Numbered from the stretch's first letter, positions 16,746-25,100 are shown. The stretch is 29,462 nucleotides of DNA from Gammaproteobacteria bacterium (GCA_028293725.1 JAQGOE010000200.1:1-29462); one strand, 5' to 3'. The notes: a model not told the origin generated them from the letters alone. A program made the numbers and translations.

Positions 16746-18487
16746 ACCTGCAGCACCGCACGCTGGGCACGCAGCGCGCAGATCGCATCGATCAACTCAT
16801 CTTCCCGCAACGGCTTATGTAGTACGGCGATGCCGCTAGCCCCGATCTTCCGGATCTGGGCTGGATCGGTCTCACCCGTAAGCAATAGCGCGGGGATGTC
16901 CTTGTTGAACTCATTCCGTATGGCCTCCACGACGCCGAGTCCTGTTTCGTGGTCACGCAGCCGATAGTCACAGATCACCACGTCAGGTGGTCGCGGGCTT
17001 CCCGCGAGCCGTAGCATCGCCGCCGAACGTGATGCGGCTGTAATCACCGAACAGCCCCAGTGCTCGAGAAGACTCTGGGCAGCGTCGAGAATGAGCTCTT
17101 CGTCATCCACGACTACGATCAGCGCACCCGCAAGGTTGCGGCTGTCACCGCTGCGCGGAGCCAGGTGCACTCGGGGCGCTGCGACCTCCTCCGCACGCTC
17201 CAGGCTGAACGCGAACAGACTTCCTCTACCAGGATGGGAGTGCAGTGTCAGCGGAGTCTGCAGCAGACGCGTCAGCCGCTGCACGATGGCGAGCCCGAGG
17301 CCCAACCCTTTGGAGCGATCGCGCTCGCGGTTGCCCACCTGGTAGAACTCTTCGAACACCAATGACTGCTCGTGCGGCTCGATGCCGAGACCCGTGTCAT
17401 AAACGCAGACGCGCAAGGCGTTCCCGTGCGGCCGGCAAGCTATGAGCACACGCCCGCGCTCGGTGTAGCGAATAGCATTCGAAATGAGATTGCGGAGAAT
17501 GCGCTCCACCAACACCGGATCGCTGCGCACGTACTCCGCGCAACGCCGCACCCGCAAGTCGATGCCTTTCGCGCGCGCCTGCGGCTCGAATTCCACCCGG
17601 GCGCGGGCGAACAGCGGCGCCAGGGCGAATGGCCCCATCTGCGGCCGCACGGCCCCCGCGTCTAACTCAGAGATATCGAGCAGAGTACGGAACATCTCGT
17701 CCATGATCTGGGCGCACTGACGTACCTTGCCCAGCATCGTGGCCGCCCGCGGCGGCATTTCCATTTGCGAGAACGCCCCGAGATAAAGATTCAAGGCGTG
17801 CACGGGCTGGCGCAGATCGTGACTCGCCGCGGCTAGAAAACGCGACTTCGCCAGATTGGCGGCTTCCGCGACGTCCTTCTGCGCCGTGAGTTGCCCCACC
17901 AGTTCCAGCTTCTCCAGCCGCAACGCCATGGAGTCGAGGAACATGCGGTTGTAGGTCCGAACTGAGAACAGGATCACACAACACATCAACAGCAGTCCCG
18001 CTCCCATCGCCTGTTGCGGGACTTCCCCCTGCAACTCCAGTGCGATGAATCCAGGCAGCGTCGCGGGCACGAAATAAGCGACGAAGGTGCTGTAGTGCGG
18101 GGAATAAGTGAACATCGCCGCCATGGCCATCATGATCAACGTGATCATGTAGGTGAACTGGTAGACCACCAGGCCGGGCGGGAACAGAAACAGCGATCCC
18201 AGTCCCCAGAGCACGCCGCCGAGCAGGGAAGCCAGGAAGGCGTGTCGCAACCAAACCAGCCCCTGCACCGCGAAATCAGCCTCGCGGTAGCGCCACCACA
18301 CGACCATGCGAACGAGCGTCAGCACCACAAACGCGCCGGCCCAGGCGTTCAACGCATAGAGCGACACCACGTTATGAAAGACGATCCACACCAACCCGAC
18401 GACCACCATCGAGCCCAGCGCAGCCGTGGGGACCGTTTTGTGGATGTAGCGAGCCTGTTCGGTCTCGAGGGAGTCAGGAAGTTTCAC
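16742..18487 (-). CDS. Membrane hybrid sensor histidine kinase with C-terminal receiver
   Basis: 581 residues. The N-terminal third (about 20-180) is a set of roughly six hydrophobic segments with no large periplasmic loop, which suggests sensing within or at the membrane. A dimerisation helix with the phosphoacceptor His223 (SHDLRQP) follows, then the ATP-binding domain with N-box Asn337 and the glycine motifs DTGLG (364-368) and GLGLGL (394-399). A receiver domain spans 455-575, with Asp461-Asp462, phosphoacceptor Asp507 (VVICDYRL) and Lys558. The start is GTG at 18487; GAGGT lies just upstream but closer than ideal. It faces the LuxR-type regulator tail to tail with a 4-bp overlap, supporting a dedicated phosphorelay. 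The signal is unknown. Confidence 0.92.
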   Translation of the reverse strand: MKLPDSLETEQARYIHKTVPTAALGSMVVVGLVWIVFHNVVSLYALNAWAGAFVVLTLVRMVVWWRYREADFAVQGLVWLRHAFLASLLGGVLWGLGSLFLFPPGLVVYQFTYMITLIMMAMAAMFTYSPHYSTFVAYFVPATLPGFIALELQGEVPQQAMGAGLLLMCCVILFSVRTYNRMFLDSMALRLEKLELVGQLTAQKDVAEAANLAKSRFLAAASHDLRQPVHALNLYLGAFSQMEMPPRAATMLGKVRQCAQIMDEMFRTLLDISELDAGAVRPQMGPFALAPLFARARVEFEPQARAKGIDLRVRRCAEYVRSDPVLVERILRNLISNAIRYTERGRVLIACRPHGNALRVCVYDTGLGIEPHEQSLVFEEFYQVGNRERDRSKGLGLGLAIVQRLTRLLQTPLTLHSHPGRGSLFAFSLERAEEVAAPRVHLAPRSGDSRNLAGALIVVVDDEELILDAAQSLLEHWGCSVITAASRSAAMLRLAGSPRPPDVVICDYRLRDHETGLGVVEAIRNEFNKDIPALLLTGETDPAQIRKIGASGIAVLHKPLREDELIDAICALRAQRAVLQV

Positions 18488-18524
18488 ACCTCACAAGCTA
18501 TGCTGGGGCAGAGGCGCGCACAAC

Positions 18525-18537
18525 CATACTTCCGTAC
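18525..18537. promoter_or_regulatory. Candidate operator CATACTTCCGTAC upstream of the kinase gene
   Basis: Positions 18525-18536 are the exact reverse complement of TACGGAAGTATG at 15969-15980. The site lies 38 bp upstream of the kinase start, similar to the 41 bp between the other copy and tssA. This pairing suggests one regulator acting at both promoters, most simply the adjacent LuxR-type protein. Confidence 0.5.
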
Positions 18538-18706
18538 ACATGACATCGCGCGGTCGCCGTGAGACCCAAGCGAGGCTCCTTCCTTTTCTGTACCTTGCGC
18601 CTGCCACCTTCGCATACGCGCGCCACTTCGGTACTCTATCGCACAATGGCGTCAGGCAAACTCAAGAAACCTGTAACGGTCGCGCCAGGCGAAGCCCTAG
18701 CCGATT

Positions 18707-19153
18707 TCATTTCCCGCTGGGACCAGGCGAAGCCGCATCGCCCTCTTCCTCGAAGGCTAGCTCGATACCGACGCCGGCCGGATCGGTGAAATTCACCTGC
18801 TTCACATCGAGCCCGGGCACCGTACTGATCCGATAGGCAATCCCGTGGGCGTCGAGCGTCGCCAGGGTTGCGGCGAATCCGGTACATCGAAAGGAAACAT
18901 GGTCGAGCGCAGGGTGACCGCGCTCGGGCACACGCTCCGACCTACTTTCCCCCACCAGGTGAACAACCGGCGCGCCGTTCGCATACAACCAGAACCCCGT
19001 CGAGGCAAACTGCGGCCGCGGCCCCTCCCGCAGCCCCAGGATGTTGCAATAGAAGTCGCGGCAGGCCGCGAGCTGCGCCAGCGGAACCCGGATGTTGACA
19101 TGCGCTATTTCGTAAAGCGTCATTAGCGCGCGCCGCCGATCGTCCGGTCTCAT
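18707..19153 (-). CDS. VOC superfamily (glyoxalase/dioxygenase-like) protein
   Basis: 148 residues with one VOC module: the first strand IAHVNIRV, FYCNILGLREG after the first helix, then HPALDHVSFRC and the closing NFTDPAGVGIELAFEE. Metal-ligand candidates are His18, His65 or His85, and Glu131. The fold covers glyoxalases, dioxygenases and resistance proteins, so the substrate cannot be read from sequence. I prefer the ATG at 19153 because GGAGG lies upstream; a GTG at 19177 would overlap the esterase stop and an ATG at 19123 has no ribosome binding site. It follows the esterase by 16 bp on the same strand and may be co-transcribed with it. Confidence 0.85.
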   Translation of the reverse strand: MRPDDRRRALMTLYEIAHVNIRVPLAQLAACRDFYCNILGLREGPRPQFASTGFWLYANGAPVVHLVGESRSERVPERGHPALDHVSFRCTGFAATLATLDAHGIAYRISTVPGLDVKQVNFTDPAGVGIELAFEEEGDAASPGPSGK

Positions 19154-19169
19154 ACCCCCTCCGCATTCC

Positions 19170-20954
19170 TCAATCACGACTCCGTCCAGTCGCCGGCGGC
19201 GGTGGCGCAGTCCGGTCCACCGGACTGTTCCTCACAAAGAAATCCATTTTTGCACTGTCCGGCCACGACACTATCCGACTCTGTAGGTCCAACTCACGGA
19301 TCTGCTCATGTCCGGCCCGGTACACCGGCCAGTCGCTCGACCCCGCACGATTCGGATTCCCCGTCGTGGCGAAGGCCACAATCGCATCAGACATCGACTC
19401 ACTCAGAGCGCGATCCGCGTCAGTCCAATTTCGTGTCACACGGAACATGTTGAGGGCGTCCAGCGTTCCCAACCAATACGGCACGTCACCCGTATGATAA
19501 GCCCCCACAGTTTTCGGATCATGATCCGAGAAAGCAACACCCGGCGCGTAAGGATGGACCCGCGAGAAAACGTACGCATAGACCGGAGACTTTCCCGTAG
19601 CCGTCTGTGCCCTCGCCCACGTGCGCATTTCCAACGCCACGCTGCTATCCCGGCCCGCATCTCGCGCCGCCCGGGCGGCCTGCGCATCGTCCCGCGCCGG
19701 ATAAAGCTTCAACAGCTCTTCCGCCTTTTCTCCATAGAGCTTGCGTGCGCGATCCTGGAAATCAATAAGCGTGAACACGCGGCCGAGCTCACTGAAACTC
19801 TCGTCATGAACGAAGCCGATCAGCGTGGGCACATCGTTTTGTTTACCCGCAGTGAAAATCTCCAACGGACTAGCGGGCAATACAGAGCCATCGATCACGG
19901 CTCCGTAGTGCAGCTGGCCCATCCCGGGCCGCCCCATTACGGATGCGAACAGAATCCGGTCCGCCGGCAAATTGCGCATCGCCGTCAGGTCGGCCGCATG
20001 CAAATCCTCCTGCAATCGCTCGCCGTCGCGCTCCGCGGCCGCCAGCGACCGCGGCCCCGCGACAGCGTCATTGGCAACGGCACTCCCGCTCATGCCGACC
20101 ACGTGCTGAAACAATCCACTCGCGAGCGGACTCGCCTGAAGAATCGACACCGACATGGAGCCCGCGGACTGCCCCATCACGGTGACGTTGCCCGGATCTC
20201 CGCCGATCGCGGCGACATTGCGCTGAATCCACTGTAACGCTGCGATCTGGTCGAGAAACCCAACATTCCCCGATGAATGATGCGGCGACTCCGCCGTCAG
20301 CGCCGGATGCGCCAGAAATCCAAACGCCCCCACGCGATACGCAATCGAGATGTACACCACGCCTTTGCGTGCCAGCGTCTCCCCGCCGTAGTTGGCCATG
20401 TTAGCCGAGCCGATCGTGAACCCGCCCCCATAGATCCAAACGATTACAGGCCTGTGCGCACCATTGGTCGCATCCGGCGGAGCCCACACGTTGAGATACA
20501 GGCAATCCTCGCTGGTGGATTCTTCGCCGAAATAATGATTGATGTCATGAGCGCGCAGGGTTTGCATGCACTCCGGAGCCGGCCGATCGGCGTCCAGCAC
20601 GCCCGTCCATGGCGGCGCCGGCTGCGGCTCACGCCATCGCAACTCGCGCACCGGCGGCATCGCGAACGGAACCCCGAAGTAGGCCCTCACACCAGAGGCC
20701 AGCAACTTGCCCGACACCAGCCCGCTATCGATTCTCACAGGGTCACCCGGAATCGGACGCTCGCGAACCTGCCCATAAGGCGAGACTGCTGCCACGGCTG
20801 CGTTCCATGCCCTCGCCCTACCGGGTGACGTGACAGAAGCCGCTTGCGGCTGCTCCTGTGCTCGCACGGGCGTCACCGCCGATGCCATCATCACCACGCC
20901 CGCTATAATCGGCAACGCCCTGCTGACGTCTGTTTTAACAGGTCGAATTTCCAT
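19170..20954 (-). CDS. Exported type-B carboxylesterase
   Basis: 594 residues. A signal peptide is visible (hydrophobic 13-29, probable cleavage after VRA at residue 32). The alpha/beta-hydrolase fold has the oxyanion motif YGGGF (175-179), nucleophile Ser263 in GQSAGS, acid Glu385 in HDES and base His487 in YHTGD, so the catalytic triad is complete. SEDCLYLNVWAP at 148-159 is the second family signature. It would hydrolyse carboxylic esters in the periplasm or outside the cell. GAGGGGGG precedes the ATG. It is divergent from a shikimate/quinate dehydrogenase gene, so release of quinate or shikimate from plant esters such as chlorogenates is a reasonable but untested idea. Confidence 0.92.
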   Translation of the reverse strand: MEIRPVKTDVSRALPIIAGVVMMASAVTPVRAQEQPQAASVTSPGRARAWNAAVAAVSPYGQVRERPIPGDPVRIDSGLVSGKLLASGVRAYFGVPFAMPPVRELRWREPQPAPPWTGVLDADRPAPECMQTLRAHDINHYFGEESTSEDCLYLNVWAPPDATNGAHRPVIVWIYGGGFTIGSANMANYGGETLARKGVVYISIAYRVGAFGFLAHPALTAESPHHSSGNVGFLDQIAALQWIQRNVAAIGGDPGNVTVMGQSAGSMSVSILQASPLASGLFQHVVGMSGSAVANDAVAGPRSLAAAERDGERLQEDLHAADLTAMRNLPADRILFASVMGRPGMGQLHYGAVIDGSVLPASPLEIFTAGKQNDVPTLIGFVHDESFSELGRVFTLIDFQDRARKLYGEKAEELLKLYPARDDAQAARAARDAGRDSSVALEMRTWARAQTATGKSPVYAYVFSRVHPYAPGVAFSDHDPKTVGAYHTGDVPYWLGTLDALNMFRVTRNWTDADRALSESMSDAIVAFATTGNPNRAGSSDWPVYRAGHEQIRELDLQSRIVSWPDSAKMDFFVRNSPVDRTAPPPPATGRSRD

Positions 20955-21034
20955 GCGCCCCCCCCTCTTCAGCGAATGCGTAACAACCGCGATAGAAGTA
21001 GCCTTTACTCTCCAATAGCCTTCGCCCTAGAATT

Positions 21035-21050
21035 AACCATCTAGATAGTT
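21035..21050. promoter_or_regulatory. Near-perfect palindrome before the dehydrogenase gene (candidate operator)
   Basis: AACCATCTAGATAGTT is a 16-bp palindrome centred on CTAG with a single mismatched pair (positions 38 and 47 of the 21,0xx block). It ends 17 bp before the aroE-like ATG and lies in the 113-bp divergent spacer, a position suited to repression by a dimeric regulator. CTAG is scarce in proteobacterial DNA, which adds weight. No candidate regulator is encoded next to it. Confidence 0.5.
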
Positions 21051-21067
21051 TTTGTCAACGAACACCC

Positions 21068-21970
21068 ATGGCCCAGCTGCCGCAGCGCTCCGAACTCAAC
21101 AAAATGCCGGGCCCCGGGCCGGCCCCGGCATGTCGCGTCGGCCTCATCGGCCGCGGCATCCAGGGCTCCAGGTCGCCCGCCATGCACAGCGGCGAAGCGG
21201 CGGCCCAGGGTCTCGAACTCTCCTACGAGTTGTTGGATCTGGAGCAGCGCGGCCTCGGTGACCAGGCGCTGCCCCAACTCCTGGCCGAAGCCGAGGCCCG
21301 CGGCTTCGCTGGTCTCAACATCACCTACCCCTGCAAACAGGCTGTAATTCCGCTCCTCGACGCGCTGAGCGAGGAGGCGCAGGCGATCGGCGCGGTCAAC
21401 ACCGTGCAGTTCCGCGATGGCCGCCGTATCGGCTACAACACCGACGCCTCGGGATTCGAGGAAAGCTTTCGCCGCGGCATGCCCGGTGCGGCACTCACCT
21501 CCGTCGTACAGATCGGCGGAGGCGGCGCCGGAGCCGCGACGGCGTTCGCGTTTCTGCGCCTCGGTGCGCGGCGCCTGACCATCATCGACGTCGACATCGA
21601 CCGGGCACGGGCGCTGGCCGTGAGCCTCGAGCAACACTTCAAGAACTGCGAAGTACGCGCCGGAACTGAACTAAAACAGGTGTTGGATACCGCCGACGGC
21701 GTCTTGAATGCCACGCCCCTGGGGATGGCTACACATCCTGGCTCGGCCGTACCCGTAGAGCTGTTACGCCCCACCCTCTGGGTGGCCGATATCGTGTATT
21801 TCCCGATAGAGACACAGTTGTTGCGCGCCGCGCGGGCCGCGGGCTGCCGCACTCTCGACGGCGGCGGCATGGCGGTTTTTCAGGCCGCGCTCGCGTTCGA
21901 GATTTTCACGGGACGGGCCGCGGACAGCGAGCGGATGCGACGGCAATTCGAGACGCTGGCCGGCAACTGA
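21068..21970 (+). CDS. aroE: Shikimate/quinate 5-dehydrogenase, probably NAD-dependent and catabolic
   Basis: 300 residues of the AroE family. The substrate-binding SRSP (34-37), catalytic Lys90 (NITYPCK), Asp126 (YNTDASGF) and the glycine-rich nucleotide loop GGGGAG (150-155) are all present. The end of the second Rossmann strand reads TIIDVDIDRA with Asp174; NADP-specific AroE enzymes have an NRT-type motif there, while catabolic NAD enzymes such as Corynebacterium QsuD have an Asp. NAD use is therefore likely. The product, 3-dehydroshikimate (or 3-dehydroquinate from quinate), feeds the dehydratase encoded 12 bp downstream. It is probably not the biosynthetic enzyme, though that cannot be excluded. 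The ATG at 21068 has a weak ribosome binding site. Confidence 0.9.
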   Translation: MAQLPQRSELNKMPGPGPAPACRVGLIGRGIQGSRSPAMHSGEAAAQGLELSYELLDLEQRGLGDQALPQLLAEAEARGFAGLNITYPCKQAVIPLLDALSEEAQAIGAVNTVQFRDGRRIGYNTDASGFEESFRRGMPGAALTSVVQIGGGGAGAATAFAFLRLGARRLTIIDVDIDRARALAVSLEQHFKNCEVRAGTELKQVLDTADGVLNATPLGMATHPGSAVPVELLRPTLWVADIVYFPIETQLLRAARAAGCRTLDGGGMAVFQAALAFEIFTGRAADSERMRRQFETLAGN

Positions 21971-21982
21971 CGGAGACGAGCT

Positions 21983-23860
21983 ATGTTTACATCGATCGCG
22001 ACCTGCTCGGTCAGTGGCAGTCTCGAAGCGAAATTGCGCGCCATCGCGCAGGCCGGATTCGACGGAGTGGAGATCTTCGAGAACGACCTGCTCACCTCCC
22101 AGCGCTCGGCGCGCGAAATCGGCGCGCTGATGCGCGACCTCGGCTTGAAATGCACTATTTTTCAACCCTTTCGCGACTTCGAAGGCATGCCCGATAACCT
22201 CCGGCCGCGCATCTTCGAGCGCCTGGAACGGAAATTCGATGTCATGGAGGAAATCGGCACCGACCTGCTGCTCGTCTGCTCCAACGTCTCCCCGGTTTCG
22301 AGCGGCGACCGCGGTCGCATCGTGGCTGACTTTCACGAATTGGGCGAGCACGCGGCCCGGCGCAACCTGCGCGTGGGTTACGAGGCACTCGCCTGGGGAC
22401 GGCACGTCTGGGACCACCGTGAAGCCTGGTCGATCGTGCGGGAGGTCAACCTCCCTTCCATCGGCCTGATACTCGACAGTTTTCACTCACTGGCGCGCTC
22501 CATTCCACTCGACAGCCTGCGTGACATCGACCCCGCACGAGTTTTCCTTGTGCAACTCGCCGACGCCCCTGTTTTGCAGATGGACTACCTGTCGTGGAGC
22601 CGTCACTTCCGCAACATGCCGGGACAGGGAGAGCTTCCCGTGGTCGACTACGTTGCTGAACTGCTGCAGAAGGGTTACAGCAACGTTCTGTCACTCGAGA
22701 TCTTCAACGATCGTTTTCGCTCGAGCTCAGCCTCCGCGGTCGCCCTCGACGGCCATCGCGCACTGACATTCCTCCACGATCAGGTCGCACGAAGGCTCGC
22801 GCCCCGACTGACTCCCGAACTGCCGGCGCGCACACGGGTCCGCGGCGTGGAATTCGTGGAATTCGCGGCGAACGAGAGCGAAGTGGAGCAGTTGGAATCC
22901 CTGTTTACCGCCTTGGGATTTTCCCGAGCCGGACGCCACAAGACCAAGGACGTGACCCGTTGGCGCCAGAACGGCATAAACTTCGTAATCAACAGCGAGC
23001 CGGACAGCTTCGCGCGCATGTACGACAGCATGCACGGTGCCTCCGTGTGCGCCCTCGCCATGAGCGTGGAGAGTGTTGCAGCCACTGTGCGCCGTGCCGA
23101 AAAATTACAGATCGGACGCTTCTCCCAACCCATCGGACCCGGCGAGATGCCGATTCCATCCGTGGTCGGAGTGGGCGGGACACTGATCTACTTCATGGAA
23201 GCGGGCTCCGAGGCCCGGGTGTGGGACACCGACTTCGTTCCAGTAGTCGGCGCGGTCGCCAATGCCGGCGCGGGACTGCTGCGCGTGGAGCACGTCGCGC
23301 AGACGATGCAATTCGAAGAGATGCTGTCGTGGCTGTTGTACTACGTGTCTCTGTTTGATGTCTCCAAGGCCCCGCCCGCCCAGATCGCCGACCCGCTCGG
23401 CCTCGTGCAGACCCAGGCCATTGAATCCGCCGAGGGCGGCCTGCGGATCACGCTCAATGGATCGGCGAGTCCACAAACTCTATCCGCGAGATTTCTACAG
23501 GGCTTCCACGGCTCTGGAGTGCAACACATAGCACTCGCCACCGCGGACATTCTCGCCGCCGCGCGCCGCCTGCGCGAACTCGGGCTTGCCACGCTGCCGA
23601 TCCCACAGAATTACTACGAGGATTTAGACGCCCGCTTCGGCCTCGACCCCGAGTTACTCGCGCAACTGGCACAATTCAACATACTCTACGACCGCGATAG
23701 CGACGGAGAGTACTTTCAACTCATCTCGAGAGCTTTTGCGAAACGCTTCTTTTTCGAGATTGTCGAGCGGCGCGGCTACCGTGGCTTCGGCGCGGCCAAC
23801 GCGGCGATTCGCCTGGCGGCGCAGTCCCGCTATCGCGATGACGTCGAAATCACTGCCTGA
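21983..23860 (+). CDS. quiC: 3-dehydroshikimate dehydratase fused to HPPD-like domain (QuiC1 type)
   Basis: 625 residues in two parts. The N-terminal TIM-barrel domain (1-270) has the metal-ligand set Glu134, Asp165, Gln191 and Glu239, which as I recall are the positions reported for Pseudomonas QuiC1. The C-terminal part (about 285-625) is a double VOC module like 4-hydroxyphenylpyruvate dioxygenase, with GVQHIALA and a closing FFFEIVERRG. The N-terminal domain dehydrates 3-dehydroshikimate to protocatechuate, the entry to the beta-ketoadipate pathway; the role of the C-terminal domain in this family is less clear. It lies 12 bp after the dehydrogenase gene, forming a two-gene catabolic unit. 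No protocatechuate ring-cleavage gene is in the window. Confidence 0.93.
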   Translation: MFTSIATCSVSGSLEAKLRAIAQAGFDGVEIFENDLLTSQRSAREIGALMRDLGLKCTIFQPFRDFEGMPDNLRPRIFERLERKFDVMEEIGTDLLLVCSNVSPVSSGDRGRIVADFHELGEHAARRNLRVGYEALAWGRHVWDHREAWSIVREVNLPSIGLILDSFHSLARSIPLDSLRDIDPARVFLVQLADAPVLQMDYLSWSRHFRNMPGQGELPVVDYVAELLQKGYSNVLSLEIFNDRFRSSSASAVALDGHRALTFLHDQVARRLAPRLTPELPARTRVRGVEFVEFAANESEVEQLESLFTALGFSRAGRHKTKDVTRWRQNGINFVINSEPDSFARMYDSMHGASVCALAMSVESVAATVRRAEKLQIGRFSQPIGPGEMPIPSVVGVGGTLIYFMEAGSEARVWDTDFVPVVGAVANAGAGLLRVEHVAQTMQFEEMLSWLLYYVSLFDVSKAPPAQIADPLGLVQTQAIESAEGGLRITLNGSASPQTLSARFLQGFHGSGVQHIALATADILAAARRLRELGLATLPIPQNYYEDLDARFGLDPELLAQLAQFNILYDRDSDGEYFQLISRAFAKRFFFEIVERRGYRGFGAANAAIRLAAQSRYRDDVEITA

Positions 23861-23985
23861 CAGGTGTCCAATATTGTAGTAGAATAACGTCAGCCTGCCT
23901 TTTTTGGCGGTTTATCTTACAGGCACTCCTCGCCTGATCCGCCCCTGTCCGACCGGGGCCTCCACTTCAGCGACACGGAGCGTAC

Positions 23986-24171
23986 GTGCCAAAACCGAAT
24001 TACCACCACGCGAAAAAGCAGAAAGAGCTGGCCCGAAAGGCTCGCAAACAGGAGAAGGAGCAGCGCAAGTCGGCTCGCCTGAGCACGCCTGAGGAAGCTG
24101 CGGCGGCGGCCTCGACGGAAACGCCCGCTACTACCCCCCTTGAAACGACGACTTCAGGGAATGAGACGTGA
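23986..24171 (+). CDS. Small Lys/Arg-rich hypothetical protein
   Basis: 61 residues from a GTG with GGAG 6 nt upstream. The N-terminal half is strongly basic (PNYHHAKKQKELARKARKQ, residues 4-22) and the rest is Ala/Thr/Glu-rich and probably unstructured. The start resembles short, widespread proteobacterial proteins beginning PNY-xx-xKRQKELAKK, whose function is unknown to me; nucleic acid or ribosome contact is only a guess from charge. The stop region is followed directly by the four-Cys gene. Confidence 0.65.
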   Translation: MPKPNYHHAKKQKELARKARKQEKEQRKSARLSTPEEAAAAASTETPATTPLETTTSGNET

Positions 24172-24212
24172 GACTAGCGCGAGCCGGTAAAGACCCCGCT
24201 GGGAAGGACCGA

Positions 24213-24572
24213 ATGGAGCGGCTGCGGCGCGATCGCGCGGCATCGGCCGTACTGCGCGCAGCCTTTCCCAAAGTGCAGGAGTTGTGCCTCGAGTTGACAT
24301 TCACGAGCACCACTGCGAACACGCCTGCGTTTCAATCACACCGCCTGCATCCGCCGGCCCGTGCGTTCTTTCACTTTCCCTGTCCGTTCGCGGACTGTGA
24401 CGGTCACTTCGATCTCGCCAGCGCCGTAGATGCGGCACTTGCCGACCCGGCGAGCCGCAGCGAAGGGGTATTGGAATGCTCTGGCTTACGCGCAGGCGAG
24501 CGCGTCACGAAGCAACTTTGCGGGTTGAAGCTGAACTACGCGGTATCCGCGATACTGCACGCGGACCCCTGA
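24213..24572 (+). CDS. Hypothetical protein with four conserved-looking cysteines
   Basis: 119 residues from the ATG at 24213, which has GGAAGGA 4 nt upstream. An alternative GTG at 24168 overlaps the previous stop (GTGA) and would add 15 residues. Four cysteines (57, 62, 89 and 103) occur as FPCPFADCDG, LECSG and QLCG, a spacing that could bind one zinc ion. Hydrophobic strands alternate around them. I recall similar short proteins in other gammaproteobacteria but no named function. Soluble, no signal peptide. Confidence 0.65.
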   Translation: MERLRRDRAASAVLRAAFPKVQELCLELTFTSTTANTPAFQSHRLHPPARAFFHFPCPFADCDGHFDLASAVDAALADPASRSEGVLECSGLRAGERVTKQLCGLKLNYAVSAILHADP

Positions 24573-24582
24573 CAACCGACCG

Positions 24583-24604
24583 GCGGGTCGTCTACGCGAC
24601 CCGC
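24583..24604. terminator. Hairpin between convergent genes
   Basis: A perfect 8-bp stem (GCGGGTCG and CGACCCGC) with a 6-nt loop lies between the convergent stops at 24572 and 24606. There is no T-run on either side, so it would be a weak or factor-assisted bidirectional terminator. Confidence 0.5.
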
Positions 24605-24605
24605 T

Positions 24606-25025
24606 CTAACGACGACCGACGGCGGAAGTAGCTTCCATCGACTCCGGTCGCGTGAAATCGATGATGAAGTGATCGCCGTCGAACTTGACAACCTTGCCGG
24701 TCAAGTCGGGACGCACGCGGAATCCTCCCCGGCTCCCACCGCCGCTCTTTTCGGCGGGCAAGGGCGTCACGATCATCCGGATCGGCAGATCCCCATCCCG
24801 CGCGAGCGTCAGATGTTGCCCGAGGAGCTCGTTGTCCTTTGACTCGACGGCCTGGCGGGACAGCCTGTCCTCATAGCGGAGCACGCCACGGGCCGGGTGA
24901 CCGAAGCAAGTCTGAGAGCAGTTGAGCACCATCGAGCCATCGGTAGCTATGGCGGATAATCCGCGCATCCGATTGCTCGGTTTCGCACCGAAAGTGCGGA
25001 AAGCATCAACGAGGCTTAAGGTCAT
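24606..25025 (-). CDS. Hypothetical protein
   Basis: 139 residues with no signal peptide or membrane segment. It opens with a short helix (LVDAFRTFGA), then strands GLSAIATDGSMVLNC and GVLRYEDRLSR; the C-terminal part has strands LPIRMIVTPL and KVVKFDGDHFIIDF separated by a Gly/Ser-rich loop. A CSQTC pair of cysteines is near residue 36. The layout looks like a small beta-rich stand-alone domain; I do not recognise a named family. It is convergent with the four-Cys gene and has its own 135-bp upstream region. Confidence 0.65.
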   Translation of the reverse strand: MTLSLVDAFRTFGAKPSNRMRGLSAIATDGSMVLNCSQTCFGHPARGVLRYEDRLSRQAVESKDNELLGQHLTLARDGDLPIRMIVTPLPAEKSGGGSRGGFRVRPDLTGKVVKFDGDHFIIDFTRPESMEATSAVGRR

Positions 25026-25100
25026 TCCATTCTCTTACGGTGCGCGGCTTTTCACGGTGCGCCTTCACACCTTAGAACGCAACGTATTTCGCACGCGGAG

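Noticed and set aside
18646..18789. Short plus-strand frame with a protein-like N-terminus (MASGKLKKPVTVAPGEAL)
   Set aside because: The first 25 or so residues look natural, but the rest runs antisense into the VOC gene as Arg-rich sequence, and there is no ribosome binding site. It could be the remnant of a lost gene, but the evidence is too thin to list as one.
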